Part shown: positions 25,676 through 33,412 of the stretch, one piece after another
Position numbering within the stretch: position 1 is the stretch's first letter
Layout: each line of letters begins with the position of its first letter
NCBI RefSeq assembly: GCF_021391495.1
Contig: NZ_CP090063.1
Location: 3,782,001-3,846,000 of the forward strand
Direction of reading: 5' to 3'
Length of the DNA: 64,000 nucleotides
Source: Amycolatopsis acidiphila
GTDB taxonomy: Bacteria > Actinomycetota > Actinomycetes > Mycobacteriales > Pseudonocardiaceae
Position numbers and translations under genes: made by a program
Notes under the pieces: model-generated
Told to the model about the DNA's origin: nothing
What the model saw: the letters and a program-made list of their open reading frames with translations, nothing else
Database searches by the model: none

Positions 25676-26001
25676 CGAATGATCTCCGTCTGATCAGTCT
25701 CGCGTGGGACCTGGACCGGCTGCGGTGGGTGCCCACCGGGGTGCTCGACGACGTCGTACGAAGGGATGGCTTGTGCTTCTGGGCCTGGTCGGACGAGCCG
25801 CCAGAGGCCCGGAACGACCGCGAGCTGGCTGCTCGTCTCTGCGCGGGCTGCCCTGTGCTGGACGAATGCCTGGAGCTGGAGCTTCGAACCGCGGGTGAGG
25901 AGACCGTGGGCGTGTGGGGCGCGATGTGTGAGCAGGACCGGCGCGCGCTCTATCCGCACTGGTTGCGGCGCGGGGAGCGTGCGGGGAGGCGGGGCCAGTG
26001 A
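25672..26001 (+). CDS. WhiB-like iron-sulfur regulator
   Basis: 109 aa from GTG 25672. WhiB signature: first Cys in GLCFWAW, then LCAGCPVLDEC (C-x2-C-x5-C), giving the four ligands of a [4Fe-4S] cluster, followed by the VGVWGAM turn close to G-[VI]-W-G-G and a basic C-terminus. WhiB proteins bind sigma factor and redirect transcription. Its place between Xis and the transfer genes suggests element-specific control. N-terminal residues before the first Cys are longer than in many WhiB proteins. Confidence 0.8.
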   Translation: MTNDLRLISLAWDLDRLRWVPTGVLDDVVRRDGLCFWAWSDEPPEARNDRELAARLCAGCPVLDECLELELRTAGEETVGVWGAMCEQDRRALYPHWLRRGERAGRRGQ

Positions 26002-26288
26002 CGCCTACGCACGTCCTGATTGGGGTCGGGTTGCTCATCGTGTTGTTGTCGATGCGGCGTTCCGGTGCTCGCCGAGCGCGTGAGGTCGTGTCGCTGGCAG
26101 GGCGGGTGCTGGTCACCGCGGGGTTCATCGTCGGTGCGCAGTGGGTGGTCGTGCTGCGGGTCGGTCCGGGGTGGCTGCTGTTGGCCGTCCTGGCGGTGCC
26201 GGCGCTGTTCGCCGCCTACACGCTGACGCGGGCCCTGACCGTGACCACCTACGAAATGCCGACTCGCCGCCGAGGTGGTCGCCGGTGA
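25998..26288 (+). CDS. small membrane protein of the transfer operon
   Basis: 96 aa, GTG start overlapping the upstream stop. Three hydrophobic stretches (VLIGVGLLIVLLSM; VLVTAGFIVGAQWVVVL; WLLLAVLAVPALFAAYTL) and a basic C-terminus. This fits the small SpdA/SpdB-type spread proteins next to FtsK-like translocases on actinomycete elements, which help plasmid DNA move within hyphae. No motif gives a finer function. Confidence 0.65.
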   Translation: MTPTHVLIGVGLLIVLLSMRRSGARRAREVVSLAGRVLVTAGFIVGAQWVVVLRVGPGWLLLAVLAVPALFAAYTLTRALTVTTYEMPTRRRGGRR

Positions 26289-26884
26289 ACGATGTCGAAC
26301 GCGTGGCACGGCAGGTGGACCGGTTGTGCTGGATGGGCATCCTGCTCGGGTTGGCCTTCACGATGACCAACGTCCAGCAGTTCGCCGCCGCCGGAGCCCG
26401 GACGTGGTCGCTGCCCTGGTTCGGGGCGTGGCTACTTGATCCGATGGTGTCGCTCGTGTTGCTGGCGATCCTGCGGGCCGAGCAAGTGACCGCGCGACAC
26501 GGTGTCCGGACCGGCGGTTGGGTGCGCGGGGCGAAGTGGTTCACGCTCGTCGCCACCTATGTCATGAACACCTGGCAGGCGTTCGCTGAACGGTCACCGG
26601 CGCTGGTCGTGCTGCACTCGGTGCCGCCGCTGGTGGTGTTTGTGGCGACCGAGGCCGTGACCGACCTGCGGGACAAGCTCGGCGCGGCCGTGGCGGCGGC
26701 GCGGCAGCCGGAGCGGGCGGTGCCTCGGACGACGTTCGGGGAGTACCTCGACGCGGCGCGCGCGGCCCTGACGGCGGAGGTCGTGATCACTCCGGCGTGG
26801 GTCCGCGAGGTGACGGGGTGCTCGCGCGGGCTGTCGTCGAAGCTCGCCGCCACCCTGCGGGCCGAGGCCGGTGAGCGGTCATGA
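26285..26884 (+). CDS. SpdB/DUF2637-like spread protein
   Basis: 199 aa from GTG 26285, four-base overlap with the previous gene. Four hydrophobic segments (GILLGLAFTMTNVQQF; DPMVSLVLLAILRAEQ; KWFTLVATYVMNTW; VVLHSVPPLVVFVATEA) then a cytoplasmic tail with an HTH-like TPAWVREVTGCSRGLSSKL. This is the SpdB/DUF2637 layout; the same protein in frameshifted form is at 3092-3932. Likely works with the adjacent FtsK-like translocase in DNA spread between hyphal compartments. Confidence 0.75.
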   Translation: MNDVERVARQVDRLCWMGILLGLAFTMTNVQQFAAAGARTWSLPWFGAWLLDPMVSLVLLAILRAEQVTARHGVRTGGWVRGAKWFTLVATYVMNTWQAFAERSPALVVLHSVPPLVVFVATEAVTDLRDKLGAAVAAARQPERAVPRTTFGEYLDAARAALTAEVVITPAWVREVTGCSRGLSSKLAATLRAEAGERS

Positions 26885-28887
26885 GCCAGGAGATCGAGCA
26901 CGCCGAGCCGGTGTACGAGGCGGAGCTGGTGGACGACGCCACTCCGCGACTGCGACGGCCGAAGCTGCGACGGTGGGATTGGCGGGAGGTAGTCGGGTGG
27001 CTGGTGCGGTCGCCGTTCCGGTTCGCCGGCGCGGTCGGCCGGGGTTTCGTGGTGATGGCGCGGGTGTGGCGGCGGTGGGTTCGGGTGCACGACTACCGAG
27101 AGGCGGCCGTGCAGTCGGAGAAGCTGGCGGACAAGTTCGTGGAGATCCGGGCGCTGACCCTGTTCCGCTGGAAGGTGACCGCTGCTGTGGTAGCTGCCGT
27201 CTCGGTGGTGGTGCTGGTCGCGGATCTCGTGTGGGGCACCGTGGTGCTGTGGGCGGCGGGCTTCCTCGCCACGGTGGCGCTCGCGATCGCCGGACGGAGG
27301 CGGGACGGGTCGCCGGGTCGGAAGGCGGTGCTGGCCGGGCCTCGTGCGCTGGCGTGGACGATGGACGCGCAACTGCTGGTCGACGCCTTCCGCGACGCGA
27401 AGCTGCTCGGCAAGGACGAGTCGCTGCGGCTGGTGGAGCGGGCCACGCGGACCGGCGAGGGATGGGCGATCACCGTGGACCTTCCCGCGACGCGCAAGGC
27501 GGGGGACGTAATCAAGCATCGTGACGCGCTCGCGTCTGCGTTGGCCGTTGACGAGGTGCAGTTGATCGTCGAGCGGGTGCGGGGTGTCGGCGGGCATGCG
27601 GGCCGGGTGTTCCTGTGGGTGGCGGACGAGGACCCGTACGGAGGTCCGCCGCAGCGGACGCCGTTGCTGGATGTCGAGCACTGGGACGCGTGGCGACCCA
27701 TCCCGTTCGGCAGGGACGCGCGTCAGCGCCGGGTCGAGTTGCCGCTGGTGTGGACGTCGTTGTTGGTGGGTGCCATCCCCCGGCAGGGAAAGACGATGGC
27801 GGCACGCCTCGCAGCCGCTGGTCTGATCCTCGACCCACACACGCGGCTCTACATCTTCGACGGCAAGGGCGGTAAGGACTGGAAAGCCGCGGAAGGCGTG
27901 GCGCACCGGTTCGTCTGCGGAGACGGGCTCACTGAAGTGGAGGCCGTGCGCGACCACCTCGTGGAGCTGGTGGCGGAGGTGCAGGACCGGTATGCCCGCA
28001 TGTCCGCCTTGGACGACGAGGTGTGTCCGGAATCGAAGATCACTCCCGCGATCTCGCGGGATCCATCGCTGAACATGCCCATCACGGCCGTGGTGATCGA
28101 CGAGGTTCAGGTGTTCTTGGAGCATCCGGCGAAGGTGTTGGTGGGCGGGAAGAAGACGACGCTCGGTGAGTACATTGTGGATCTGCTCGCCTATCTGGCA
28201 CGGAAAGGGCCGGCGGCTGGGATCGTCGTCGTCCTCGCGACGCAACGGCCGGACTCCCAGACGATCCCCTCGCGGCTGCGGTCGGTGCTCGGGTCTCGGT
28301 TCGCGCTGCGGGTGATGGACTGGCGGGACTCGAACATCGTGCTCGGCGAGCAGATGAACACCCGCGGGTATGACGCATCGACGCTCTTGCCGGCGCACAA
28401 GGGGGTGGGGATTCTGCGGCCGGATGGGGAGACCGGGGCGGACGCGCTGGCGCTGGTGGTGCGGACGTACTACATGGCCAATCCGGAGTGGCAGCAGATC
28501 TGCGCTCGCGGGCGCGTGCTGCGGGAGCAGGCTGGGACGCTGTCGGGTCATGCGGCCGGGGACGACAGCAGCGGAGCCGTTAACGCGGCGTCGGTGGTTG
28601 AGGTGCTCAGCGCGGGTTCGGTGCCGAAGGTCGAGCTACCGGAGCCCTTGGCGTCGGTGCTGCAGTACCTCGGCGGCGAGCTGGACGAACGCGAGTTCGT
28701 GCCCACGGCGGAGTTGGTGGAGGCCCTGGACGTCGAGCCGACCGCGTTCGGACGGCAGATGGGCGAGCTGGGGTGTCGGCCGGTGCGGCAGTACGTGCCT
28801 GGGGACGATGGAGAGGTCCGCCGTGTTCGCGGTTACCTCACTGCGGACCTCCGTAGCGCCGTTGCTGAAATCAACAGCGAACGATGA
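26881..28887 (+). CDS. FtsK/SpoIIIE-type conjugative DNA translocase (TraB/TraSA-like)
   Basis: 668 aa from ATG 26881 (ATGA overlap). Two membrane segments at ~98-138 anchor it; Walker A is GAIPRQGKT (297-305), with LYIFDGKGGKDW, Walker B ITAVVIDEVQVFLE, and the sensor-like LATQRPDSQTIPSRLRSVLGSRFALRV. The C-terminal ~80 residues resemble the winged helix that binds the clt/8-bp transfer repeats. A single hexameric translocase of this kind moves double-stranded DNA in mating Streptomyces and relatives. Tra, small protein and Int genes overlap, so transfer and integration functions are co-expressed. Confidence 0.9.
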   Translation: MSQEIEHAEPVYEAELVDDATPRLRRPKLRRWDWREVVGWLVRSPFRFAGAVGRGFVVMARVWRRWVRVHDYREAAVQSEKLADKFVEIRALTLFRWKVTAAVVAAVSVVVLVADLVWGTVVLWAAGFLATVALAIAGRRRDGSPGRKAVLAGPRALAWTMDAQLLVDAFRDAKLLGKDESLRLVERATRTGEGWAITVDLPATRKAGDVIKHRDALASALAVDEVQLIVERVRGVGGHAGRVFLWVADEDPYGGPPQRTPLLDVEHWDAWRPIPFGRDARQRRVELPLVWTSLLVGAIPRQGKTMAARLAAAGLILDPHTRLYIFDGKGGKDWKAAEGVAHRFVCGDGLTEVEAVRDHLVELVAEVQDRYARMSALDDEVCPESKITPAISRDPSLNMPITAVVIDEVQVFLEHPAKVLVGGKKTTLGEYIVDLLAYLARKGPAAGIVVVLATQRPDSQTIPSRLRSVLGSRFALRVMDWRDSNIVLGEQMNTRGYDASTLLPAHKGVGILRPDGETGADALALVVRTYYMANPEWQQICARGRVLREQAGTLSGHAAGDDSSGAVNAASVVEVLSAGSVPKVELPEPLASVLQYLGGELDEREFVPTAELVEALDVEPTAFGRQMGELGCRPVRQYVPGDDGEVRRVRGYLTADLRSAVAEINSER

Positions 28888-29048
28888 ACCCGCGTGAGCT
28901 GCGGGGGAACGACCTTACGTTGCGAGTGCCGGATGAGTTGCCTTCTCTGAACAGGGATGCGTGCCGCATACTGCTGGAGATCCTGGTCGAGTTGACCGAG
29001 GTACCCGTCTTGGAGGCGCCTCGGGAGAGGGGGTGCCGTGACTGCTGA
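28884..29048 (+). CDS. 54-aa protein between tra and int
   Basis: ATG 28884 overlaps the translocase stop (ATGA), and its TGA (29046-29048) lies inside the integrase gene, an 11-base overlap. The peptide (MNPRELRGNDLTLRVPDELP.. ending ..ERGCRDC) is acidic with no membrane segment. The double overlap makes it very likely translated. It may help couple integrase translation or act as an integrase cofactor; I do not recognise it. Confidence 0.6.
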   Translation: MNPRELRGNDLTLRVPDELPSLNRDACRILLEILVELTEVPVLEAPRERGCRDC

Positions 29049-30792
29049 AATCAGCAACCCGTGGGCGACGCTGGACGAGCTGCTCGGAGTGGAGGTCGTC
29101 GAGGCGGTTGATGAGGGTGTGGGGCCCGTAGCGTTCTATGGCCGGTGTTCGACGGAGGACAACCAGGACCCGGAGACCTCGCACGGGTGGCAGTTGAGCA
29201 ACGCGCAGAAGTTCGTCGAGCCGCTCGGTGGCCGGGTGGTGGCGGAGTTCTTCGACGTGGGGCAGTCGCGGTCGGTGCCGTGGGAGCGCAGGGGAGAGGC
29301 GGCGCGGTTGCTCGCGGCGTTGAAGAACCCCGCCCGCGGGTGGAATGCGGTCGTGGTGGGGGAGGGGACGCGGTGTTGGTTCGGGAACCAGTTCTCGCTG
29401 GTCGCACCGAAGTTCGCGGCCTATGGGGTTGAGCTGTGGGTGCCGGAGCTGGGTGGGAAGTTCGATCCGCGGAACCCGTCGCACAAGATGCTGATGAGCG
29501 TGCTCGGGGGTATGAGCGAGTCGGAGCGTCAGCACGTGCAGGCTCGGGTCCGTGCCGCGATGGACGCGCAGGTGATCAACGAGGGGCGACACCAGGGCGG
29601 TCGGGCGCCGTACGGGTACGTCGTGGTCGACGGTGGCCCGCACCCGAACCCGAGGAAGGCAGCGGAGGGGTACCGGCTGCGAGTGCTGGCGATCGACGAG
29701 TCGGCGGCGGAGGTAGTGCGCCGCATCTTCTCTGAGTACCTGAGCGGGAAGGGCGACCGAGCGATCGCTAACGAGTTGAACCGGGACGGCGTTCCGTGTC
29801 CCTCGGCGCGGCGACCGGACCAGAATCGGCACCGGCTGGCGGATGGTTGGCAGGGCAGTTCGGTCCGCGTGATCCTGGAGAACCCGCGGTACACGGGGTA
29901 CGCGTTCTTCGGGCGGTGGGTCAGGCACGAGTCGCTACTCGACTCGGACGACGTCGCCGCCGGGCATGTCACGAGGTTTCGCCGCTCGACGCCGGATCGG
30001 GTCGTCCGTTCGCGGACACCGGCGCATCCGGCGATTGTGAGCGTTGAGGAGTTCACGCAGGCTCAGCTGTTGCGGCGGTCGAAGGCGGCGGGTGGTCTCG
30101 CTACCGCCCGCAAGTCCGAACGGGGTGGTCGGGTTACCGCGCGTACCTATCTGTTGCGAGGGCTGGTGCGCTGTGGCGTGTGCAACCGGAAGATGCAGGG
30201 GGCCACGATCCGCAAGGGCGCGTACTACCGCTGCACAGCGCGAACGATGGCGCCCGGCTCCGCCCAACTCGCGGATCATCCCAAGACGGTCAACATCCGC
30301 GAGGATGCGGTCGTGGAGGCGATCAACGGATGGATCGGGCGTCTCTTCGACCCGGAGAACGTTGATGCGACGGTGGCGGCGCTGGTCGGGTCCCAGGATG
30401 ACGGCCGGTCGAACGCCGGTGGACGTGACGCGGTGAAACGACGGTTGGCGGAGGCCGAGGCGCGGCTCAGGCGGTACCAGGCGGCGATCGGATCGGGTGT
30501 TGACCCGGCTGCCCTGGTGGACGTCATCAATCAAGCTCAAGCCGAACGCGCCGCAGCGAAGGCGGAACTCGGCAATGCACCGAAGGAGAAGGCTGTGAGC
30601 GAAGCGGAGGTGTACGCGATGATCGATTCGCTCGGCGACCTCGGGACGGTGCTGACCGAAGCGAAGCCCGTTGCTCTGGAGCGGCTCTACCAGGCGCTCA
30701 ACCTGCAACTTCGCTATGAACCAAAAGAACTGGCCGTCTATGCGACGACCAGTCCCCGTGTAGGTAGTGTGCGTGTCCGAGGGGGGACTTGA
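29038..30792 (+). CDS. int: large serine integrase (intact)
   Basis: 584 aa from GTG 29038. Resolvase domain: AFYGRCSTEDNQD with nucleophile S38, then VVVGEGTRCWFGNQFS and the GMSESERQHVQ helix. The recombinase domain (~residues 215-330) includes GDRAIANELNRDGVPCPS; a zinc ribbon is built on RCGVCNRKMQG plus YYRC; a coiled coil follows (RRLAEAEARLRRYQ). The stop TGA at 30790 lies within the tRNA-Leu gene, so the last codons are read from the attachment core. Serine integrases usually use short cores in protein genes; here a tRNA 3' end is used. It should insert the element at tRNA-Leu and excise it with the Xis-like protein. Confidence 0.93.
   Translation: MTAEISNPWATLDELLGVEVVEAVDEGVGPVAFYGRCSTEDNQDPETSHGWQLSNAQKFVEPLGGRVVAEFFDVGQSRSVPWERRGEAARLLAALKNPARGWNAVVVGEGTRCWFGNQFSLVAPKFAAYGVELWVPELGGKFDPRNPSHKMLMSVLGGMSESERQHVQARVRAAMDAQVINEGRHQGGRAPYGYVVVDGGPHPNPRKAAEGYRLRVLAIDESAAEVVRRIFSEYLSGKGDRAIANELNRDGVPCPSARRPDQNRHRLADGWQGSSVRVILENPRYTGYAFFGRWVRHESLLDSDDVAAGHVTRFRRSTPDRVVRSRTPAHPAIVSVEEFTQAQLLRRSKAAGGLATARKSERGGRVTARTYLLRGLVRCGVCNRKMQGATIRKGAYYRCTARTMAPGSAQLADHPKTVNIREDAVVEAINGWIGRLFDPENVDATVAALVGSQDDGRSNAGGRDAVKRRLAEAEARLRRYQAAIGSGVDPAALVDVINQAQAERAAAKAELGNAPKEKAVSEAEVYAMIDSLGDLGTVLTEAKPVALERLYQALNLQLRYEPKELAVYATTSPRVGSVRVRGGT
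30756..30792. other. attachment site attR (element 3 / tRNA-Leu)
   Basis: Left arm CCGTGT at 30756, core GTGTCCGAGGGGGG at 30773-30786 with the same 17-base offset as junction B, followed by tRNA sequence instead of the CCACACGG arm. From 30775 the core is the complement of the tRNA 3' end, so integration leaves the tRNA intact. Confidence 0.8.
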
Positions 30793-30857
30793 ACCCCCAC
30801 GCCCGTTAAGGGCACTAGCACCTCAAGCTAGCGCGTCTGCCATTCCGCCACTCGGAC
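30775..30857 (-). tRNA. tRNA-Leu (anticodon GAG)
   Basis: An 83-nt class II tRNA. The acceptor strand GTCCGAG pairs with CTCGGAC. The anticodon stem CTAGC/GCTAG encloses TTGAGGT, anticodon GAG at 30822-30824. The variable arm is long (around TGCCCTTAACGGGC), and the T arm is GGGGGTTCAAGTCCCCC. CCA is not encoded. It is the integration target of the array to its left. Confidence 0.95.
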
Positions 30858-31052
30858 TTGCTGGAAAACAGAGTAACTCACCAGCGAGCCCCTCGTACCA
30901 GGGGGTGGTGACCAACGGTGAGACGTGGTTGCGATATAAGCACCCCTTCGTCACAGGCAGTGGTCGCCTCGAGCGGGCCGCGAGTGGGTTGTGGAATCCA
31001 ATGTAGCAGCGTATACCGACTAGTAGCTTCGTCATCAGGCTAGGAGGAACTC

Positions 31053-32249
31053 ATGCGGGACGCTGTCATCGTCGACGCGGTGCGGACGCCGGTCGGTAAG
31101 GGGAAGCCCGGCGGCGCGCTCGCCGGCGTCCACCCCGTCGACCTGCACGCCCACGCCATCCGCTCGCTGGTCGAGCGCACGGGCGTCGACCCCGCCAAGA
31201 TCGACGACGTCATCAGCGGCGCCGTCGGGCAGATCGGGGAACAGAGCTCCAACACGGCACGCTGGGCGGCGCTCGCGGCCGGGCTGCCGGAGTCCGTCCC
31301 CGCCGTCACGGTCGATCGCCAGTGCGGCTCGTCCCAGCAGGCCATCCACTTCGCGGCGCAGGGAGTCCTCGCGGGCGCCTACGACATCGTCATCGCGTCC
31401 GGCATCGAGTCCATGAGCCGCATCCCGATCGGGAGCCAGGCCGCCGGCAGGGACTTCCTCGGCCCGGGCATCGCCGCGCGCTATCCCGAAGGACTGGTGC
31501 CGCAGGGCATCAGCGCCGAGCTGATCGCCGACAAATGGCACCTCTCGCGCGCCCAGCTCGACGAGTTCGCGGCCGAGAGCCACCGGCGCGCGGCCGCGGC
31601 GTGGGCCGATGGGCGCTTCGCCGGCGACGTCGTCCCGATCAAGGCGCCGGGCAACGACGGGGCACTGGTCCAGGTCACGCGGGACGAGTCGATCCGCCCC
31701 TCGACCACCGTCGACGTCCTGGCCGGGCTCAAGCCCGCCTTCGAGGCGGACATCTGGCACCAGCGGTTCCCGCAGCTGGACTTCAAGGTGACCGCGGGCA
31801 ACTCGTCCCCGATCAACGACGGGGCCACCGCCGTGCTGATCGCCAGCAGCGAGACCGCGGCCGAGCTCGGCCTGCGCCCGCGGGCCCGGCTGCACAGCTT
31901 CGCCGTCGTGGGGGACGACCCGCTGCTCATGCTCACCGGCATCATCCCGGCCACCGCCAAGGTTCTCGCCCGCGCCGGACTGTCCCTTCCGGACATCGAC
32001 GCGTTCGAGGTCAACGAGGCGTTCGCGAGCGTGGTGCTGGCCTGGCTGGCGGAGACCGGCGCGGACCCGGCGAAGGTCAACGTGCACGGCGGAGCCACCG
32101 CGATCGGGCACCCGCTGGGCGCCAGCGGCGGCCGCCTGATGACGAGCCTGCTGTCGGTGCTGGAACAGCACGACGGCCGCTACGGTCTGCAGGTGATGTG
32201 CGAGGCCGGCGGCCTCGCGAACGCCACCATCGTCGAACGGCTCAGGTGA
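31053..32249 (+). CDS. acetyl-CoA acetyltransferase / thiolase (FadA5-like)
   Basis: 398 aa from ATG 31053 with a strong AGGAGG seven bases upstream. Thiolase landmarks: N-terminal VIVDAVRTPVGK, nucleophile Cys in RQCGSS (C91), GGATAIGHPLGASG with the catalytic His, and second Cys in MCEAGGLAN. It cleaves 3-ketoacyl-CoA to acetyl-CoA and a shortened acyl-CoA. Its close relative at 51089 shares the same motifs. It is the first chromosomal gene beyond the tRNA and converges with the acyl-CoA dehydrogenase at 32242 (8-base overlap). Substrate is not readable from sequence. Confidence 0.9.
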   Translation: MRDAVIVDAVRTPVGKGKPGGALAGVHPVDLHAHAIRSLVERTGVDPAKIDDVISGAVGQIGEQSSNTARWAALAAGLPESVPAVTVDRQCGSSQQAIHFAAQGVLAGAYDIVIASGIESMSRIPIGSQAAGRDFLGPGIAARYPEGLVPQGISAELIADKWHLSRAQLDEFAAESHRRAAAAWADGRFAGDVVPIKAPGNDGALVQVTRDESIRPSTTVDVLAGLKPAFEADIWHQRFPQLDFKVTAGNSSPINDGATAVLIASSETAAELGLRPRARLHSFAVVGDDPLLMLTGIIPATAKVLARAGLSLPDIDAFEVNEAFASVVLAWLAETGADPAKVNVHGGATAIGHPLGASGGRLMTSLLSVLEQHDGRYGLQVMCEAGGLANATIVERLR

Positions 32250-33402
32250 GGGCGTCGATCCCGGTCAGGTCGCGGCCGATGATGAGCTTCTGCACCTGGC
32301 TCGTGCCTTCGTAGAGGGTCAGCACGCGCGCGTCCCGCACGTACTTGCCCACCGGGTACTCGTCGATGAACCCGTACCCGCCGAAGACCTGCAGGCAGTT
32401 GTTCGTCACCTGCACCGCGGTCTCGCTCGCGTGGTACTTCGCCGCCGACGCGTCGGTCGCGTAGTCCTTGGGTGCGATACCGGCGTCGGCCATCCGGGCG
32501 ACGTGGTGGGTCATCAGCCGCGAGCTCTGCACGTCCACAGCCGCGTCCGCGAGCAGTTCCTGCACCAGTTGGAAGGACGCGATCGGCTTGCCGAACTGCT
32601 CGCGTTCGGTCGAGTACCGGGTCGCCGCGTCGAGCGCCGCCTGCGCCACGCCGACGGAACCGGCGGCGACCGAGATCCGGCCCCGCGACAGCGCACCGAG
32701 TGCGATCCCGAGACCGCGGCCGACCTCGCCGAGACGCGCCGAATCCGGCACGCGGACGTTGTCGAAGGTCAGCTCGGCGGTCGCCTGCCCGCGCAGGCCC
32801 AGCTTGCCCTTGATCTCCTTCGCGGCGAACCCGGGGGAGTCCGTCGGCACGAGGAACGCGGTGATCCCGGTGTCGCCGGTGCGGGCGAAGGTCAGCGCGA
32901 CCTTCGCCCAGGTGCCGTTCGTGATGAACATCTTGCTGCCGTTGAGGATCCAGTCGGACCCGTCCTGCTTCGCACGCGTCGAGAGCGAGCCGGCGTCGGA
33001 CCCGGTGCCCGGCTCGGTCAGCCCGAAGCAGCCCAGCGACTCGCCGCTGACCAGCTGCGGCAGCCACTCCTGCTTCTGTTCGTCGGTGCCGTAGGCGGCG
33101 ATGGTCTTGGTGACCAGGCCCAGCGACACCGACACGATGCCGCGTACCGCCGAGTCGCCGCGGCCGAGCTCCTCGGTGACGAGGATGTAGGACAGCATGT
33201 CCGCGTCGACGCCGCCGTACTGCTCGGGCACCATCAGCCCGAGGAAGCCCAGTTCGCCCAGGCGCCTCACGATCGCGGTGTCGACGGACTCGGCGCGGTC
33301 CCAGTCGCGGGCGTTCGGCACGATCTCGGCGTCGACGAACTCCGCCGCCATCTTCCGGAAGTCGAGCTGGGTCTCGGTGAGCCCGAAATCCCTTGCCAGC
33401 AT
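32242..33402 (-). CDS. acyl-CoA dehydrogenase
   Basis: 386 aa from ATG 33402 (AAGGAG site). FAD-linked family landmarks: CFGLTEPGTGSDAGSL, FITNGTWAKV, and the C-terminal QVFGGYGFIDEYPVGKYVRDAR with base Glu in LYEGTSQVQK. It inserts the 2,3-double bond in acyl-CoA in the first step of beta-oxidation. It sits 10 bases after the 3-hydroxyacyl-CoA dehydrogenase gene in a minus-strand operon with CoA-transferase subunits. The long upstream extension of the frame is shadow coding of that gene. Confidence 0.92.
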   Translation of the reverse strand: MLARDFGLTETQLDFRKMAAEFVDAEIVPNARDWDRAESVDTAIVRRLGELGFLGLMVPEQYGGVDADMLSYILVTEELGRGDSAVRGIVSVSLGLVTKTIAAYGTDEQKQEWLPQLVSGESLGCFGLTEPGTGSDAGSLSTRAKQDGSDWILNGSKMFITNGTWAKVALTFARTGDTGITAFLVPTDSPGFAAKEIKGKLGLRGQATAELTFDNVRVPDSARLGEVGRGLGIALGALSRGRISVAAGSVGVAQAALDAATRYSTEREQFGKPIASFQLVQELLADAAVDVQSSRLMTHHVARMADAGIAPKDYATDASAAKYHASETAVQVTNNCLQVFGGYGFIDEYPVGKYVRDARVLTLYEGTSQVQKLIIGRDLTGIDALT

Positions 33403-33412
33403 GGAGAACTCC

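Noticed and set aside
26557..28551. A 664-codon minus-strand frame opposite the translocase
   Set aside because: Pro/His/Arg-rich shadow of the FtsK-like gene, which has Walker motifs and membrane segments.
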